A stretch of DNA of 64,000 nt from Denitrobaculum sp965232285 (GCA_965232285.1 CBDDPL010000004.1:1302001-1366000), one strand, 5' to 3'. Positions 1-9,845 are shown, counted from the stretch's first letter. Program-made: numbers and translations. The notes: a model not told the origin generated them from the sequence alone.

Positions 1-874
1 CATAGGATACGAAAACGATGATCAGGCCGATGTACTCGAACAGCAGCGAGCGCCGTTCACCGATCCGCCCGATCAGGCGTCCGATCCGCGGCGCCAGAAC
101 CACGTTGATGCCGGCATTGATCAGAAACAGGATCGCGATATCGCTGACGTCATAGCCGAATTTCTCGACCATCAGGAAGCCGGCGAAGACGATAAAGATC
201 TGCCGGCGTGCGCCGGACATGAAGGTCAAGAGGTAGTAGAGCCAGTAACGCCGCCGGAGCAGCATCTTCTTATGCTGCCGGACCTTTTCCGGATAGTGCG
301 GAAAGATCCGCCAGCAGGCCAGAGCGACGATGACCGTGAGGCTGCCAGCCAGCAGATAGACCCACTGGTAGGAGAGCCTGGCAAGATCGAAGGCCAGCCA
401 GATGAGCCCGAAGGTGACGATGGCGACGAAGGAGCCAACGGCGACGATCTTGGCGAGAACCTCGGCCGTGCGCTCCTTGTCGATCCACTGCAGGGCCAGA
501 GAGGTTTGGACGGTCTCGAAGTAGTGGTAGCCGAGCGACATGACAACGGTGGTGGCATAGAGACCGAGCACCGACGGGAAGTAGCCGGTCAGCGCGGTCC
601 CGATCCCAAGCAGCAGCAGCGAGAGGATGGCGAGGGTCTGCTCTTGCATGAGCAGGAGGACCAGCACCACCGCAAAGGCCAGAAAGCCGGGCACTTCCCG
701 CAGGCTCTGCAGTGTGCCCATCTCCGCACCGGTAAAGGCGGCGCTCTCGATGGCGAAGTTATTGAGCAGTGTCTGCCAGGTCGCGAAGCTGAGCGGAACG
801 GCCGCGGCCATCAGCATCAAGAGGATTTCCGGCCGGACCCAGCGGCCGCCGATTGCAGGTTGGTCTGTGCGCAT
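1..874 (-). CDS. MFS transporter (3' end outside window)
   Basis: Reads leftward from an ATG at 874 with an in-frame TAA six codons upstream, and runs off the left edge, so only about 291 N-terminal residues are visible. The translation starts MRTDQPAIGGRW and is very hydrophobic, with alternating membrane segments and short basic loops (for example KVRQHKKMLLRRRYW between predicted segments 6 and 7), as expected for a 12-helix major facilitator in the inner membrane. The basic central loop marks the boundary between the two six-helix halves. No substrate can be inferred. The neighbouring DUF2336 gene is on the same strand 60 bases upstream, but there is no sign of a shared function. Confidence 0.8.
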   Translation of the reverse strand, partial: MRTDQPAIGGRWVRPEILLMLMAAAVPLSFATWQTLLNNFAIESAAFTGAEMGTLQSLREVPGFLAFAVVLVLLLMQEQTLAILSLLLLGIGTALTGYFPSVLGLYATTVVMSLGYHYFETVQTSLALQWIDKERTAEVLAKIVAVGSFVAIVTFGLIWLAFDLARLSYQWVYLLAGSLTVIVALACWRIFPHYPEKVRQHKKMLLRRRYWLYYLLTFMSGARRQIFIVFAGFLMVEKFGYDVSDIAILFLINAGINVVLAPRIGRLIGRIGERRSLLFEYIGLIIVFVSY

Positions 875-934
875 GCAGTGGCTTTAGCAGCTTAACTGCG
901 GCTTGTCCCCGGAAAACTCGGCGGCAGTCCGCCG

Positions 935-1939
935 TTACGCCGGGGTGACCGGTGTGGAAGCCTTGAACAGCGCCTGGACCTCCCGGTCTACCGTCTCCGC
1001 GATTTCCCGATGCAGAAAACTGGGGATCTTCGCCTTGGTGCAGAGCTTGCCCGTGGCTTCGACGCCACCGTCACGCAGGATCAGTTCGACGTTCTCGACC
1101 GAGATGCCGGTCCGTACGGCCATTGCCGCCTCGAAAAAGGTCAGGTTGCCGTTCCGGATCGCCATCAGGCAAAAGGTGTGGGTCAGTTCACCCTTCGCAT
1201 AGAGCTCCTTGGCATAGCCAACGGCTTCGGCGGCCGTGGCGAAGTCTGCAATCTTCAGCAGCGCGTTGCTCTGTGCGTCCTGGGCCAGCACGTTGACGAA
1301 ATCGGGCGCCATGCTGTAGCGCTGCTCAAGGTGCGCGCGGGCTGTGTCAGAGACCCGCTTGATGAGATCGGTGGCGATGGCAGGGGGCAGGTCCGTGCGC
1401 ATGGCCATACGCTCGAACAGAGTCTCGTCCTTGCTGAAGCGCTCGCTCAGGCTCGTGTAGCCTTGTTCGTCGATTTCCGCCGGTTGGTTTTCGATCAGTT
1501 TATGTGCGACTTCCGCATTCCCGACCTCGGCCAGTACGCCGCTGACCTTGGATGTCAGGTCTTCGCGGCCGGCGATGGCGATGCGAACGCTGTCGGACAC
1601 CGCCCGGGCAATCTCGCAGAGTTCGTCTTCCGAAAAGATCTCGGTGGCCTCGAGAAAGGGCGCGGCGACGGATTCGAGATCATAGGCCAGCGTGTAACCG
1701 ATGTCCTTTGGCAGGAACTGACAGTTGCGCACGCTGTGCGCCAGAGACTCGCGGACCATCGCGACGGCATCTTCCGCCAGTTGGCGGGCGACCGCCCACG
1801 TCAGTTCCCATTCCAGCTTGCTCAGCCCAATTTCAAGCTTGCTGCCGAGTTTTTTTGCGACCTCGGCACGTTTCTCCGGTCGCATTTCGTTGACCAGATA
1901 GTCCGCGTTATAGCCGCGCAGCGTCTTTTTTGTATCCAC
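935..1939 (-). CDS. DUF2336 domain protein
   Basis: 334 residues, starting at a GTG preceded by GAGGA at a good distance. The protein is almost entirely helical and has the look of DUF2336 proteins of alphaproteobacteria: an N-terminal helical block, a stretch of short helices with hydrophobic periodicity (residues about 60-200) and a C-terminal region with the pattern AIRNGNLTFFEAAMAVRTGI near residue 275. The family is common in Rhodospirillales; its molecular role is unknown, though HEAT-like helical folds suggest protein binding. No signal peptide or membrane segment, so probably cytoplasmic. A second, divergent member lies at 62438-63637. Family assignment is by overall resemblance, not a search. 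Confidence 0.75.
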   Translation of the reverse strand: MDTKKTLRGYNADYLVNEMRPEKRAEVAKKLGSKLEIGLSKLEWELTWAVARQLAEDAVAMVRESLAHSVRNCQFLPKDIGYTLAYDLESVAAPFLEATEIFSEDELCEIARAVSDSVRIAIAGREDLTSKVSGVLAEVGNAEVAHKLIENQPAEIDEQGYTSLSERFSKDETLFERMAMRTDLPPAIATDLIKRVSDTARAHLEQRYSMAPDFVNVLAQDAQSNALLKIADFATAAEAVGYAKELYAKGELTHTFCLMAIRNGNLTFFEAAMAVRTGISVENVELILRDGGVEATGKLCTKAKIPSFLHREIAETVDREVQALFKASTPVTPA

Positions 1940-2304
1940 AGATCATCCTCAAGGTTTAGGTCTGGTCTAAACCATGCCCTTAGCATCGCGCAAAGACGTT
2001 AGAGAGCGGTTAATCATTTGCTCGAATTTGCAGGTAAATCTGTCACCGCACGATTGGAATTCGTAAAATCTTTCAGGTGACTAGCCTTCGCGCCCTGCAA
2101 TCTGGCACGGGTGCGGCATCTTGTCCTAAGATTGATAAAGCTCGCGCGAATCGCCTATTGGGAGAGGAAATGCGCGGTCGGCGCAAAGCGCAAAAACTCA
2201 ATCGGTGCGTGGTATCCGCAGGCTGAAGGCTGCAATCTAAGGCAGAAATCCGCGGTCTTTGAGCCGTCGCCGCGGATCCTCGTTAATGGCCTCTGGTCTG
2301 GCCG
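1940..2304. other. Intergenic region, 365 bases
   Basis: Lies between the 3' end of the histidine kinase gene and the start of the DUF2336 gene, both read leftward, so it should hold the DUF2336 promoter. It contains a perfect 8-base inverted repeat (ATCCGCGG at 2248-2255 and CCGCGGAT at 2270-2277) just beyond the kinase stop, which might act as a weak leftward terminator because a short T stretch follows on the minus strand. A 65-codon rightward open frame from 2111 has no recognisable features and I do not call it. Confidence 0.4.
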
Positions 2305-4830
2305 CTAATCCGGCTGTCGTCTTGCCGGCTGCTGTTGCGCGACGGCGGAGCCACCCTCCAGGGATTTATTGTATCTGGGAACAGAGCGGGTCGAAGGGAA
2401 TTTCACGGTTACCGTGGTGCCGACCCCCAGGGCACTGGCGATGTGCAGGGAGCCGTCATGCGCCTGAACGAGCTTCTGCGTGAGCGGCAACCCGAGGCCC
2501 GTTCCCTCGTGCTCTTTCGAAAAGGCGTTTGTCACATGCCCGAAGACCTCCATCGCGATGGAGATTCCGGCTTCGTCCATGCCGATTCCGGTGTCCTTGA
2601 TCTTGATAATGAAATCGGATTTGGCATCCACCGAAATCGAAAGCGTGACCAGCCCGCCCTCGGGCGTAAACTTAACCGCGTTCGACAAGAGATTGATTAA
2701 TATCTGTTTAACCCGCAGCTCATCGGCGAAGAGATAGGGCAGTTCCTGGTCGATCGCGCTTTCCAGCTTCACCTTTCCGCTTTCGGCGCGCGGCGTGATC
2801 AGGCGGCGCGCGGCGGCGGAAACATCAGCCAGGTCGACTTTCTCTTCATGCAGTGCGAGCTTGCCGGCCTCGATCGCCGAGAGATCCAGGGTGTCGTTGA
2901 TCAGTTGCAGGAGATGCGTGCCCGACTCATGAATGTTGCAGGCGTAGTCCATATACTTCGGGCTCGACATGGGGCCGAAGAGCTCGCGCCGGATCACGTC
3001 TGAAAAGCCGATGATCGCGTTCAGTGGTGTGCGCAGCTCGTGGCTCATGTTCGCGAGGAAGCGGGATTTGACCCGGTTCGCCGTCTCCGCACGCTCCTCG
3101 GCGCGCTTGCGGTCGATAATTTCCTCGCGCAGCTCGCGGGTCCGCTCCTCGACCCGGATTTCCAGCTCGTCGCGTGCGGCCTTCAGGGCTTCCTGCGCCT
3201 CTTTTCGTTCGGTGATGTCCTCGGCGATGGCGATGAAGTGGCCTTTGCCGCCTTCCGCGTTGCGGACCGGAGAAACGGTCATGGCGCACCAGATCTCGCG
3301 ACTGCTTTTGGTTTTCAGCCGCAGTTCGCCACGCCAGATCCGCCCGGAGGTCACCACCGACAGGAGGTCCTTGCATTCCGCGCTCAGCGTCTCCTCACCC
3401 ACGAGTTCGCGTGGCAGCAGACCGGAGACCTCTCCGATGGTGTAGCCGGTCAGGCTGGTAAAGCTCGGGTTGATATACTCGATATTGCCGCTGTCGGTGG
3501 TAATGATGATGGCAGCGGGGCTTTGCTCCACGGCCCGTGAGAAGGTCCGCAGGCCTTCGGTCAGGGCGCTGTTTTCGATCTCGTGCTGCTTGAGCGCCGC
3601 AACCATGTGAGAGAAGGCGTCGGCGGTTTCCTGAATCTCGGTGTAACGGCTGCGCACCACCGTCGTGGAGGCCAGATCGCCGCTGGTGATCGCCAGGGCG
3701 TTGGCGCGCAGGGCCGCCATGGGCTGGGCGATCGATCGCCAGAGCAGGAAGCCAACCAGACAGGCGACGACCGCAATCGCCATGGCCAGGTAGATATTGA
3801 TGACCTGGTTGCTCTTGATCTGTCCCAGGAAGTCGTCTTCCGGAACATGGATGGCGATCACCCAGGGCCAGTTGGGGTTCTTGAAGGGTGCGAAAATCGC
3901 GTGATAGGTCTCACCCTGGACTTCGAACGTGGTGAACTGCTGGGATTTGAGATCAAAGGCGCCGCCCGCGCTGGGCAGGGAGGCAAAGGCTGCCCGGCTG
4001 AGGGCGTCGTCCAGCTCTTCGATCCGGGTGAAGCGCAGGCCCTTGGAATCATCCGAACTCGGCACCTTGATCTTATCCGCGTCCGGGAAGGCGATAACGT
4101 CGCTGTTCTGGTTCAGGATGAACGCGGAACCGGAATCGCCGATTTTCAGGCGGTTGAGGAAGGTCGAGATTTCGGTGATTTCAATGTCCACACCCACGAC
4201 GCCGCGAATGGTGCCCTCGGAATCGTACACCGGCGCCGCCGTCGTGATTCCCGGCTGACGCGAGGTGAAAAAGATGTAGGGATCGGTCCAAACCAGACCT
4301 TTTGTCGTGAGAGCCTTTTTGAACCAGGGACGGGTTCTGGGGTCGTAGGTGTCCTCAAGATCGCGGTTTCGGCCGGTTTCGTTATAGTCAGCATCGCGCC
4401 AGAGCAGCTCCACGTCGCGGCGATCCTCCGCCTGAGTGATAATCTTTGTCCGGAAGCCGCCCTCCGCGAACTCCTCATCACGCTTTACATAGAAAAAACT
4501 ACCATCGGTGGCGCCAAAGTAGATTCCGGCAAACTGCGGATAGAGCCTGAGCTGTTCAAAGAAGTAGCGCTCCATCGACTTAGGGTTGTCGCTGCTCAGG
4601 ACATTGTGGTCGGCAAGGCGCTGGGTCAGATCGGCCGCGGTCTGGGCCGGCGAGAGGAAGTCTTCGGAGCGGTCGATCGTGTCCGAGGCCACATTTTCCA
4701 TGATCTGACGCGCATGGCCGAGCAGAACGGCCTCGGTCGAGACATAGGACGAGAAGAGGATCGCGGAGACGGTAACGAACTGTAGCCCTATGATCCCCAT
4801 GACGAGGACACTTCTGATAGAAGGCTTCAT
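2305..4830 (-). CDS. Membrane sensor histidine kinase (Cache-HAMP-PAS-HisKA-HATPase)
   Basis: The frame is open to 4971, but the ATG at 4830 (MKPSIRSVLVMG) places the first membrane segment at residues about 6-26, as the family requires, giving 841 residues. Order: TM1; periplasmic double-Cache-type sensor about 40-330 (DPRTRPWFKKAL and APVYDSEGTIRGVVGVD are typical Cache strings); TM2 about 344-365; HAMP; PAS about 432-540; coiled coil; HisKA with phospho-acceptor His near 597 in NMSHELRTPLN; HATPase with NLLSNAVKF, DTGIGM and GTGLGL boxes. It should autophosphorylate on binding a small extracellular ligand. No response regulator gene is adjacent, so the partner is unknown. The output half closely resembles that of the kinase at 6091, suggesting duplication. 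Confidence 0.9.
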   Translation of the reverse strand: MKPSIRSVLVMGIIGLQFVTVSAILFSSYVSTEAVLLGHARQIMENVASDTIDRSEDFLSPAQTAADLTQRLADHNVLSSDNPKSMERYFFEQLRLYPQFAGIYFGATDGSFFYVKRDEEFAEGGFRTKIITQAEDRRDVELLWRDADYNETGRNRDLEDTYDPRTRPWFKKALTTKGLVWTDPYIFFTSRQPGITTAAPVYDSEGTIRGVVGVDIEITEISTFLNRLKIGDSGSAFILNQNSDVIAFPDADKIKVPSSDDSKGLRFTRIEELDDALSRAAFASLPSAGGAFDLKSQQFTTFEVQGETYHAIFAPFKNPNWPWVIAIHVPEDDFLGQIKSNQVINIYLAMAIAVVACLVGFLLWRSIAQPMAALRANALAITSGDLASTTVVRSRYTEIQETADAFSHMVAALKQHEIENSALTEGLRTFSRAVEQSPAAIIITTDSGNIEYINPSFTSLTGYTIGEVSGLLPRELVGEETLSAECKDLLSVVTSGRIWRGELRLKTKSSREIWCAMTVSPVRNAEGGKGHFIAIAEDITERKEAQEALKAARDELEIRVEERTRELREEIIDRKRAEERAETANRVKSRFLANMSHELRTPLNAIIGFSDVIRRELFGPMSSPKYMDYACNIHESGTHLLQLINDTLDLSAIEAGKLALHEEKVDLADVSAAARRLITPRAESGKVKLESAIDQELPYLFADELRVKQILINLLSNAVKFTPEGGLVTLSISVDAKSDFIIKIKDTGIGMDEAGISIAMEVFGHVTNAFSKEHEGTGLGLPLTQKLVQAHDGSLHIASALGVGTTVTVKFPSTRSVPRYNKSLEGGSAVAQQQPARRQPD

Positions 4831-5283
4831 GTGCCGTAATTCCGCGTTGGTGTTTGCTTGGTGCTTTGATCCATAGCGTCTAGGCTCGCAGAAATGTACT
4901 ATAAGGACAACTCCTGCAAGCCTCATGGATGGCTCTGCCGCAGGCGTGCTTTGAATCGGCCGGGCCTTCATCGGGCCTTGGCATAGAGGCAGGTCGTCGC
5001 CAGATACACTTCAGACGCGAGGTTGGAAGCAGCGCGGCGGTGTCGGGTGAGCCCCGGCGCAGGCCGGGGCCTGCAACTGTAAGGGAGGGGCGCTGTTCAC
5101 AGAGATGACACAGATCCTGCGGGAAATGGTCATTATTGTCGTCGAGAGTGAGAATGCAGTGATCGGGTTCCCCTATCAAAAGGCTTGGCGTTTGCAGCCT
5201 TGAAGTGCGGGGAGGCCGATCTTCTTCAAGAGATTGATCTGTTCAAGAGACTGACTTGCGAGAAACGGGGAGGAGGCCAGCAG
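4831..5283. other. Divergent intergenic region, about 450 bases
   Basis: Separates the leftward kinase gene from the rightward bactofilin gene and must carry promoters for both. The only clear structure is the compact GC palindrome at 5051-5070 listed separately. Open frames on both strands here (for example 4880-5179 minus) lack coding character. I see no tRNA or other RNA gene. Confidence 0.4.
5051..5070. repeat. GC-rich palindrome, REP-like hairpin
   Basis: GCCCCGGC at 5051-5058 pairs perfectly with GCCGGGGC at 5063-5070 around a GCAG loop. There is no T run on either side, and it lies between divergent genes, so a terminator role is unlikely. It resembles short intergenic REP palindromes, but I see no second copy in the window. 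Confidence 0.45.
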
Positions 5284-5817
5284 ATGTTTTCAAGAGGCGA
5301 TAAATCAGGGGATGCCAAGGTGGAGCAGACCAAAGCCGAACAGACCAAGGCCCAGCCGCCCAGCGCGGAGCAATCCGCGCCGGCCCAGAGCGCGGCGCCG
5401 GCCGCGCAGCGCCCGGCCAGTGGAACGCCGTCGGTCATCAATGCGGACCTGCGGGTGATCGGCGACCTGGAAAGCGCCGGCGATATCCAGGTCGATGGCG
5501 TCGTCGAAGGGGATATTCGTTCCCGGACGGTGACCGTCAGCCCCGGGGCCAACATCAAGGGCTCCATCCAGGCCGACACCATCAATATCAGCGGCACGGT
5601 GAACGGTCAGGTCGAAGCGCCGACGATCAACATTTCGAAGACGGCCCATATGACCGGCGACGTGATCCATCAGATCCTGTCCATAGAAGCCGGTGCGAAT
5701 TTCGGCGGAAACTGCCGCCGTCTGGAGAGTGTGAAAGCGGCCCGTGCCGTACAGTCGGCGACGCATAAAGCCGGAGCCCAGGAAGCGGCTGCATCCAAGA
5801 AGGCGGCCGGATCGTAA
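5284..5817 (+). CDS. Bactofilin family cytoskeletal protein
   Basis: 177 residues, starting at the ATG preceded by GGGGAGGAGG, a strong ribosome binding site; the frame extends upstream but that part is not needed. A low-complexity Gln/Ala/Lys N-terminal tail (residues 1-45) leads into the bactofilin beta-helix (about 52-140): repeated short strands such as VIGDLESAGDIQVDGVVEGD, SPGANIKGSIQADTINISG and APTINISKTAHMTGDVI. Bactofilins polymerise without nucleotide into filaments at the membrane and shape cells or position proteins. A second Ala/Lys-rich tail closes the protein. Its place between two membrane histidine kinases is unusual, but no link can be proved from sequence. Confidence 0.9.
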   Translation: MFSRGDKSGDAKVEQTKAEQTKAQPPSAEQSAPAQSAAPAAQRPASGTPSVINADLRVIGDLESAGDIQVDGVVEGDIRSRTVTVSPGANIKGSIQADTINISGTVNGQVEAPTINISKTAHMTGDVIHQILSIEAGANFGGNCRRLESVKAARAVQSATHKAGAQEAAASKKAAGS

Positions 5818-6090
5818 CGGCGGTTTGACTTTTTGCCAAAGGATTACCCCGTAAAGCTCTGAAATTTGGGGCGTTTCTATCAGGACTCTCTGCGCGCCCG
5901 GCTGATCGGAGACCGCAAGGGAGGACAGTCCATCTGTCCTCCTCGTTGCCGGCCTTGTCCAAATGCGCGGCAATGGTCGGGCAAAATGCAATATGTGGTT
6001 GAATTCTCTGATGAAAGTCCTGTTGTGAGCCTAACCAATTCTTCATGGGTCTGCGTATAGACACTGTAGAGTCCGGGTTTTCGATGATGG
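5818..6090. other. Intergenic region upstream of kinase gene
   Basis: About 270 bases between the bactofilin stop and the kinase start. A GGCGGTTTGACTTTTTG stretch just after the stop could help termination, but no convincing stem precedes it. Nothing else is recognised. Confidence 0.3.
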
Positions 6091-8421
6091 TTGGCTTTGC
6101 ACAGATCCTACACGATATCAGCGCTGGTACTTGCGGCGGCGGTCGCTCTTTTGGGGGTCGATGCGCATCAGCGGCAGTCTGCCAACATCGATGAACTGAA
6201 GCGCAGCTTCGAGTCGTCGGTGACGCAGTTGGGCGCTGTCGTTCGGCGTGCCGGTGCCAAGATCAGTCTTCTGCAGGATGTGGCCCGGCATGAGCTACGG
6301 ACCGAGCACCACAAGGGGCACGGGCCCGGCGGGCACCGAAGGCTGGTCGAGAGTCTGCGGCCGGCAACCGGCTTCGAGGGCTATGCGCTCGACGAAGTCC
6401 CGTCGCGCGGCGGTCATCGGCCTTTCGGCAATCTGACCGGTCTGGGAGCGCTTGATCTTTCCGACCGGCAGTTCCGCCGTGAGATCGATATGGCATTGCG
6501 GCTCAACCCGCTCTTTGTTTCCTCCCTGAACTCTGTGCCCCATGTGCAGCGCTTCTACTACCTCTCGCAGAGGCGCTTCGAGAACTCCTATCCCTGGCTG
6601 CCCTCGAGCGCGCATCGTTTTCAGGAAGGCGTCCCGACCGCCTCACTCCTGCGGTCAGGCGACCAGCAGCGGAATCCGCGGCGCGAGGTATTCTGGGCCA
6701 ATCCGCAAAGCTCCGTCATGGGGGAGGGGGAGACGATTAGTCTTGCCGCACCCGTGGACTACCGAGGCCGCTATCGCGGTGTGGTCGGTCTTGACCTCGA
6801 CCTGCGCTCGCTCAGTGAAGACCTGCAGAAAGGACTCCCCGGGATCGGGCGCTTGCTGCTGCTCGATGCGGATCAGCAGGTGCTGGCTTACAGGGTCTCC
6901 GAGTTGGCAGAGGAAGATGGGCGCTTCGAAGCCGTGCGAAGCCTGCAACCGTTGCCGGAGAATTTGGTCACGTATCTCGGTCCACGAGGGGGAGAAGATC
7001 TCCTGGTCCTACGGCAGGAGGTTTCCGGCGCGCCCTGGGAGGCCGTTCTGCTGGTATCACGCAGTTGCCTGCTGACCGAGACGCTTAAGGAAATGTGGGC
7101 GGAGCTGGGGGCTCTTTTTCTGCTCATGTACCTGCTGATGACGGTCGAGCGTCGTCGGCGGGTTTCGCTCGCCCTGCAGAAAAGCGAGGCGGATCTCAGA
7201 ACCTACGTCAGCGAACTTGAAGAAAGTAAGCAGCACGTCGAATCTCTCGTGTCCGAAATGGCGCGCGAAGCGGCGCGGCATCGCGAACGTGAACGGCAAC
7301 TGTCCGAAGCTCAGCGTATTGCGCGCCTGGGCGATTGGCATTGGTGCGTCGAGACCAGGGTCGTTGAATGCTCCGCTGAGCTTTCCCGGATGCTCGGGTT
7401 CGAGGAAAGGCGCATGGCGGTGGCGTTTGAAGACCTGCTGCAGCGCATCCATCCTCTGGACCGGGAACTTTTCGTCGACACCCTGGAGCAGACTCACCAG
7501 GAAAAGTCCGCCTGTGACTTCGGTTTCCGGGTCGTCAGAGAGGACGAGAGCGAGCTCTACATCCGCCTGGAAGGTAGCTGCGAAGTGAATGCCGATGGCT
7601 CCGTTGCCGCGCTCTTTGGCGTATGCCAGGACATCTCCGCCCAGAAGGCGAGCGAAATGGCGTTGATTCAGGCTCTGAATCAGGCCAAGGAAGCCAATCA
7701 GGCGAAGTCTGATTTCCTCGCCAATATGAGCCACGAGCTGCGGACTCCGCTCAACGCCATCATCGGTTTTGGCCAGGTGATCGCCGGTGAGCTCTTCGGG
7801 AGGATCGGCAACGACCGTTATCGGGAATATGCCTCGGACATTCTGGCCAGCGGCGAGCATCTTCTGGACATCATCGATGACCTGCTCGATCTCTCGAAGA
7901 TCGAGGCCGGCGAATTCTCACTCCATGAAGAGGATCTCGAACTGGTCGAACTTGCGGCGGATGTGATCAAACTCATGGGACCGCAGTCGGAAAAGCTCGA
8001 CATCACGCTATCGCTGCAAAGGGTGCAGGACGAGATCTGGATGCGCGGTGACCGGCGTACGCTCCGTCAGGTCATGATGAATCTGCTGTCCAACGCGATC
8101 AAGTTTTCGAACGCCGGTGATGTTGCCGTTCTGGCACTGGAGGACGCTGGTGCCGAGGGCATTCTTCTGACCGTCCGCGACACCGGGATCGGGATCGATG
8201 AAGAAGACCTTGCAAGGGTTATGCAGCCCTTCGGTCAGGTCGCCAATCCGCTGTCGCGCAACCACACGGGCACCGGTCTTGGCCTTCCGATCGTCAAGGC
8301 CCTGGTCAAACTGCACGGCGGGCGTTTCGAGATCGAAAGTGCGCTCGGCCTTGGGACCACCGTCAAGGCGACGTTCCCGACAGACCGGCGCGTTTTCAGA
8401 CGCCTGGAACGGGTCTCTTAA
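6091..8421 (+). CDS. Membrane sensor histidine kinase (periplasmic sensor-PAS-HisKA-HATPase)
   Basis: 776 residues. An in-frame TGA at 6085 forces the start to a TTG at 6091 (or TTG 6097); the two ATGs just upstream are out of frame, so the start is weakly supported. TM1 about 8-23; a periplasmic part to about 335 with a Cache-like end (APVDYRGRYRGVVGLDLD); TM2 about 339-352; coiled coil 355-405; PAS about 406-520; HisKA with His near 548 in NMSHELRTPLN; HATPase with NLLSNAIKF (about 664), DTGIGI (697) and GTGLGL (727). HAMP is absent, unlike the kinase at 2305, but the two catalytic halves are strikingly similar. Orphan: no receiver gene is adjacent. It converges on the TPR gene with only 22 bases between stops. 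Confidence 0.85.
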   Translation: MALHRSYTISALVLAAAVALLGVDAHQRQSANIDELKRSFESSVTQLGAVVRRAGAKISLLQDVARHELRTEHHKGHGPGGHRRLVESLRPATGFEGYALDEVPSRGGHRPFGNLTGLGALDLSDRQFRREIDMALRLNPLFVSSLNSVPHVQRFYYLSQRRFENSYPWLPSSAHRFQEGVPTASLLRSGDQQRNPRREVFWANPQSSVMGEGETISLAAPVDYRGRYRGVVGLDLDLRSLSEDLQKGLPGIGRLLLLDADQQVLAYRVSELAEEDGRFEAVRSLQPLPENLVTYLGPRGGEDLLVLRQEVSGAPWEAVLLVSRSCLLTETLKEMWAELGALFLLMYLLMTVERRRRVSLALQKSEADLRTYVSELEESKQHVESLVSEMAREAARHRERERQLSEAQRIARLGDWHWCVETRVVECSAELSRMLGFEERRMAVAFEDLLQRIHPLDRELFVDTLEQTHQEKSACDFGFRVVREDESELYIRLEGSCEVNADGSVAALFGVCQDISAQKASEMALIQALNQAKEANQAKSDFLANMSHELRTPLNAIIGFGQVIAGELFGRIGNDRYREYASDILASGEHLLDIIDDLLDLSKIEAGEFSLHEEDLELVELAADVIKLMGPQSEKLDITLSLQRVQDEIWMRGDRRTLRQVMMNLLSNAIKFSNAGDVAVLALEDAGAEGILLTVRDTGIGIDEEDLARVMQPFGQVANPLSRNHTGTGLGLPIVKALVKLHGGRFEIESALGLGTTVKATFPTDRRVFRRLERVS

Positions 8422-8443
8422 ATCAGTCTCGAGGGCGTTTGCG

Positions 8444-9823
8444 TCAGTGAAAGGCCTCTGCCGCGCGCTGACGGGCATTGCCGGCGCCGTTCTGTTCACC
8501 CAGTCCCGTGAGCACCTCGGCGAACTTGGCCCAGCTATCGCTGTTGCGCGGCCGCAACGCGAGCCGCTCGGACAGCAGGTTCCGGGCAAGTTTGAGTTCC
8601 CCCGCCTTCATGGCCGCATCGATCAGGATCTGGGCGAAGATGTCGCGCTGGGCATGGCTTGCCCCGATGCGCGCATAGTCCAGCCGCAACGGCAGCATCC
8701 GGTCGATGCAGCGCCGGTAATTGCCCTTGAAGTAGGCGGCGATGGCCTCGCAGAGCGGCAGGGTCAATCCGGCTATGGTACTTGCCGCGACGTTCCCCTC
8801 TGTCGCGGAGAATTCGAAGAGCGAGGTGGTGAGGCGGGCGATATCCAGGTCGTAACCGCGGCGCGCCAGGGCGATCATCACGTGCGTGTCGGTAAAGGGC
8901 AGGACATGATCGCCGATCTTGGCCGAGCAGACATTGGCGACTTCCGCCCAGCGCTCTCCGACGTCCACGCCGCGCAATTCCAGGCGTAGCAGGATCGAGA
9001 CCGCATTCTGAATGTCCAGATAGAAGTCGGAGGAGTCCGGGTAGATCCATCTGTCGAAAAGTGCCAGCACCCGGTCGTTGTCGCCCGACTCCAGGGCGAA
9101 CATGGCGAGGTGCCAGTAGAGGTGCTCTTTCATGGGATTGCGGTCGGCCCAGTCTTCCTCCGGAACCGTGAGCAACTCCAGTCCGTCGTCCAGCCGGCCC
9201 TGCATCTCGTAGACATGCCCCAGGGCATGCACGGCCCAAAGGTCGTCGCCGTTGAGATCGATTGCCCGCCGCGCGGAACTCTCTGCTGCCGCGTAGTCGC
9301 CGCTTTCCTCGAGCCCGAAGGCCTGCATGCCGAGCAGAAAACCGTATCCCGGAACCGTCTCGTCCCAGCAGGATTGCAGCCGTCCGACGGCGTCGCGCAT
9401 GCCGTAGTTCCGGCCGAGCCAGAAGGAGTAATGGTGATGAAGGCGGGCCGAGAGGAGATCACGCGGATGCTCGACCAGGATCTCGTCCCAGATCTGGCAG
9501 GCGCTCTTGGTATCGCCGCGGTGAAGGGCCGCCAGCGCCGCGATGCTGGCCTTTTCGCGCCAGGTGGCATTGCCGGCGGCGGCTTCGGCGGCGGCGAGGC
9601 TTTCGCCGACCTTTTCGCGCAGTGCGGTCGAATGAAACCCGGATAGCAGGAATCCTTTGAGGCAATGCCCCATTGCAAAGTCCGGGTCGGCCTTGAGCAG
9701 TTCTTTCAGTGACGGCGTGGCCGCAAGCCGGAACTCGAGAAAGTTATCGATTGTCTCGTCGTAGGCCGCGGCGGCGGCATCGCTGTCGGTGGTCAGGGGA
9801 ATGCCGCGCTTGTCGCTCCGCAT
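8444..9823 (-). CDS. TPR protein, TTC38-like
   Basis: 459 residues, no signal peptide. It begins with a region resembling the tetratricopeptide-repeat protein 38 family (AAAYDETIDNFLEFRLAATP, then LKADPDFAMGHCLKGFLL), followed by repeated helix pairs with the A-L-G-H-V-Y-E-M-Q-G-R pattern (ALGHVYEMQGRLDDGLELL near residue 200). In this family the repeats extend over the whole length. Function in bacteria is unknown; TPRs mediate protein contacts. It lies 22 bases upstream of mtnA in the same direction as mtnK-mtnA and could be transcribed with them, but the pathway link is only positional. Confidence 0.75.
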   Translation of the reverse strand: MRSDKRGIPLTTDSDAAAAAYDETIDNFLEFRLAATPSLKELLKADPDFAMGHCLKGFLLSGFHSTALREKVGESLAAAEAAAGNATWREKASIAALAALHRGDTKSACQIWDEILVEHPRDLLSARLHHHYSFWLGRNYGMRDAVGRLQSCWDETVPGYGFLLGMQAFGLEESGDYAAAESSARRAIDLNGDDLWAVHALGHVYEMQGRLDDGLELLTVPEEDWADRNPMKEHLYWHLAMFALESGDNDRVLALFDRWIYPDSSDFYLDIQNAVSILLRLELRGVDVGERWAEVANVCSAKIGDHVLPFTDTHVMIALARRGYDLDIARLTTSLFEFSATEGNVAASTIAGLTLPLCEAIAAYFKGNYRRCIDRMLPLRLDYARIGASHAQRDIFAQILIDAAMKAGELKLARNLLSERLALRPRNSDSWAKFAEVLTGLGEQNGAGNARQRAAEAFH

Positions 9824-9845
9824 GGAAAGCCTCTCCGCTGGTTTC

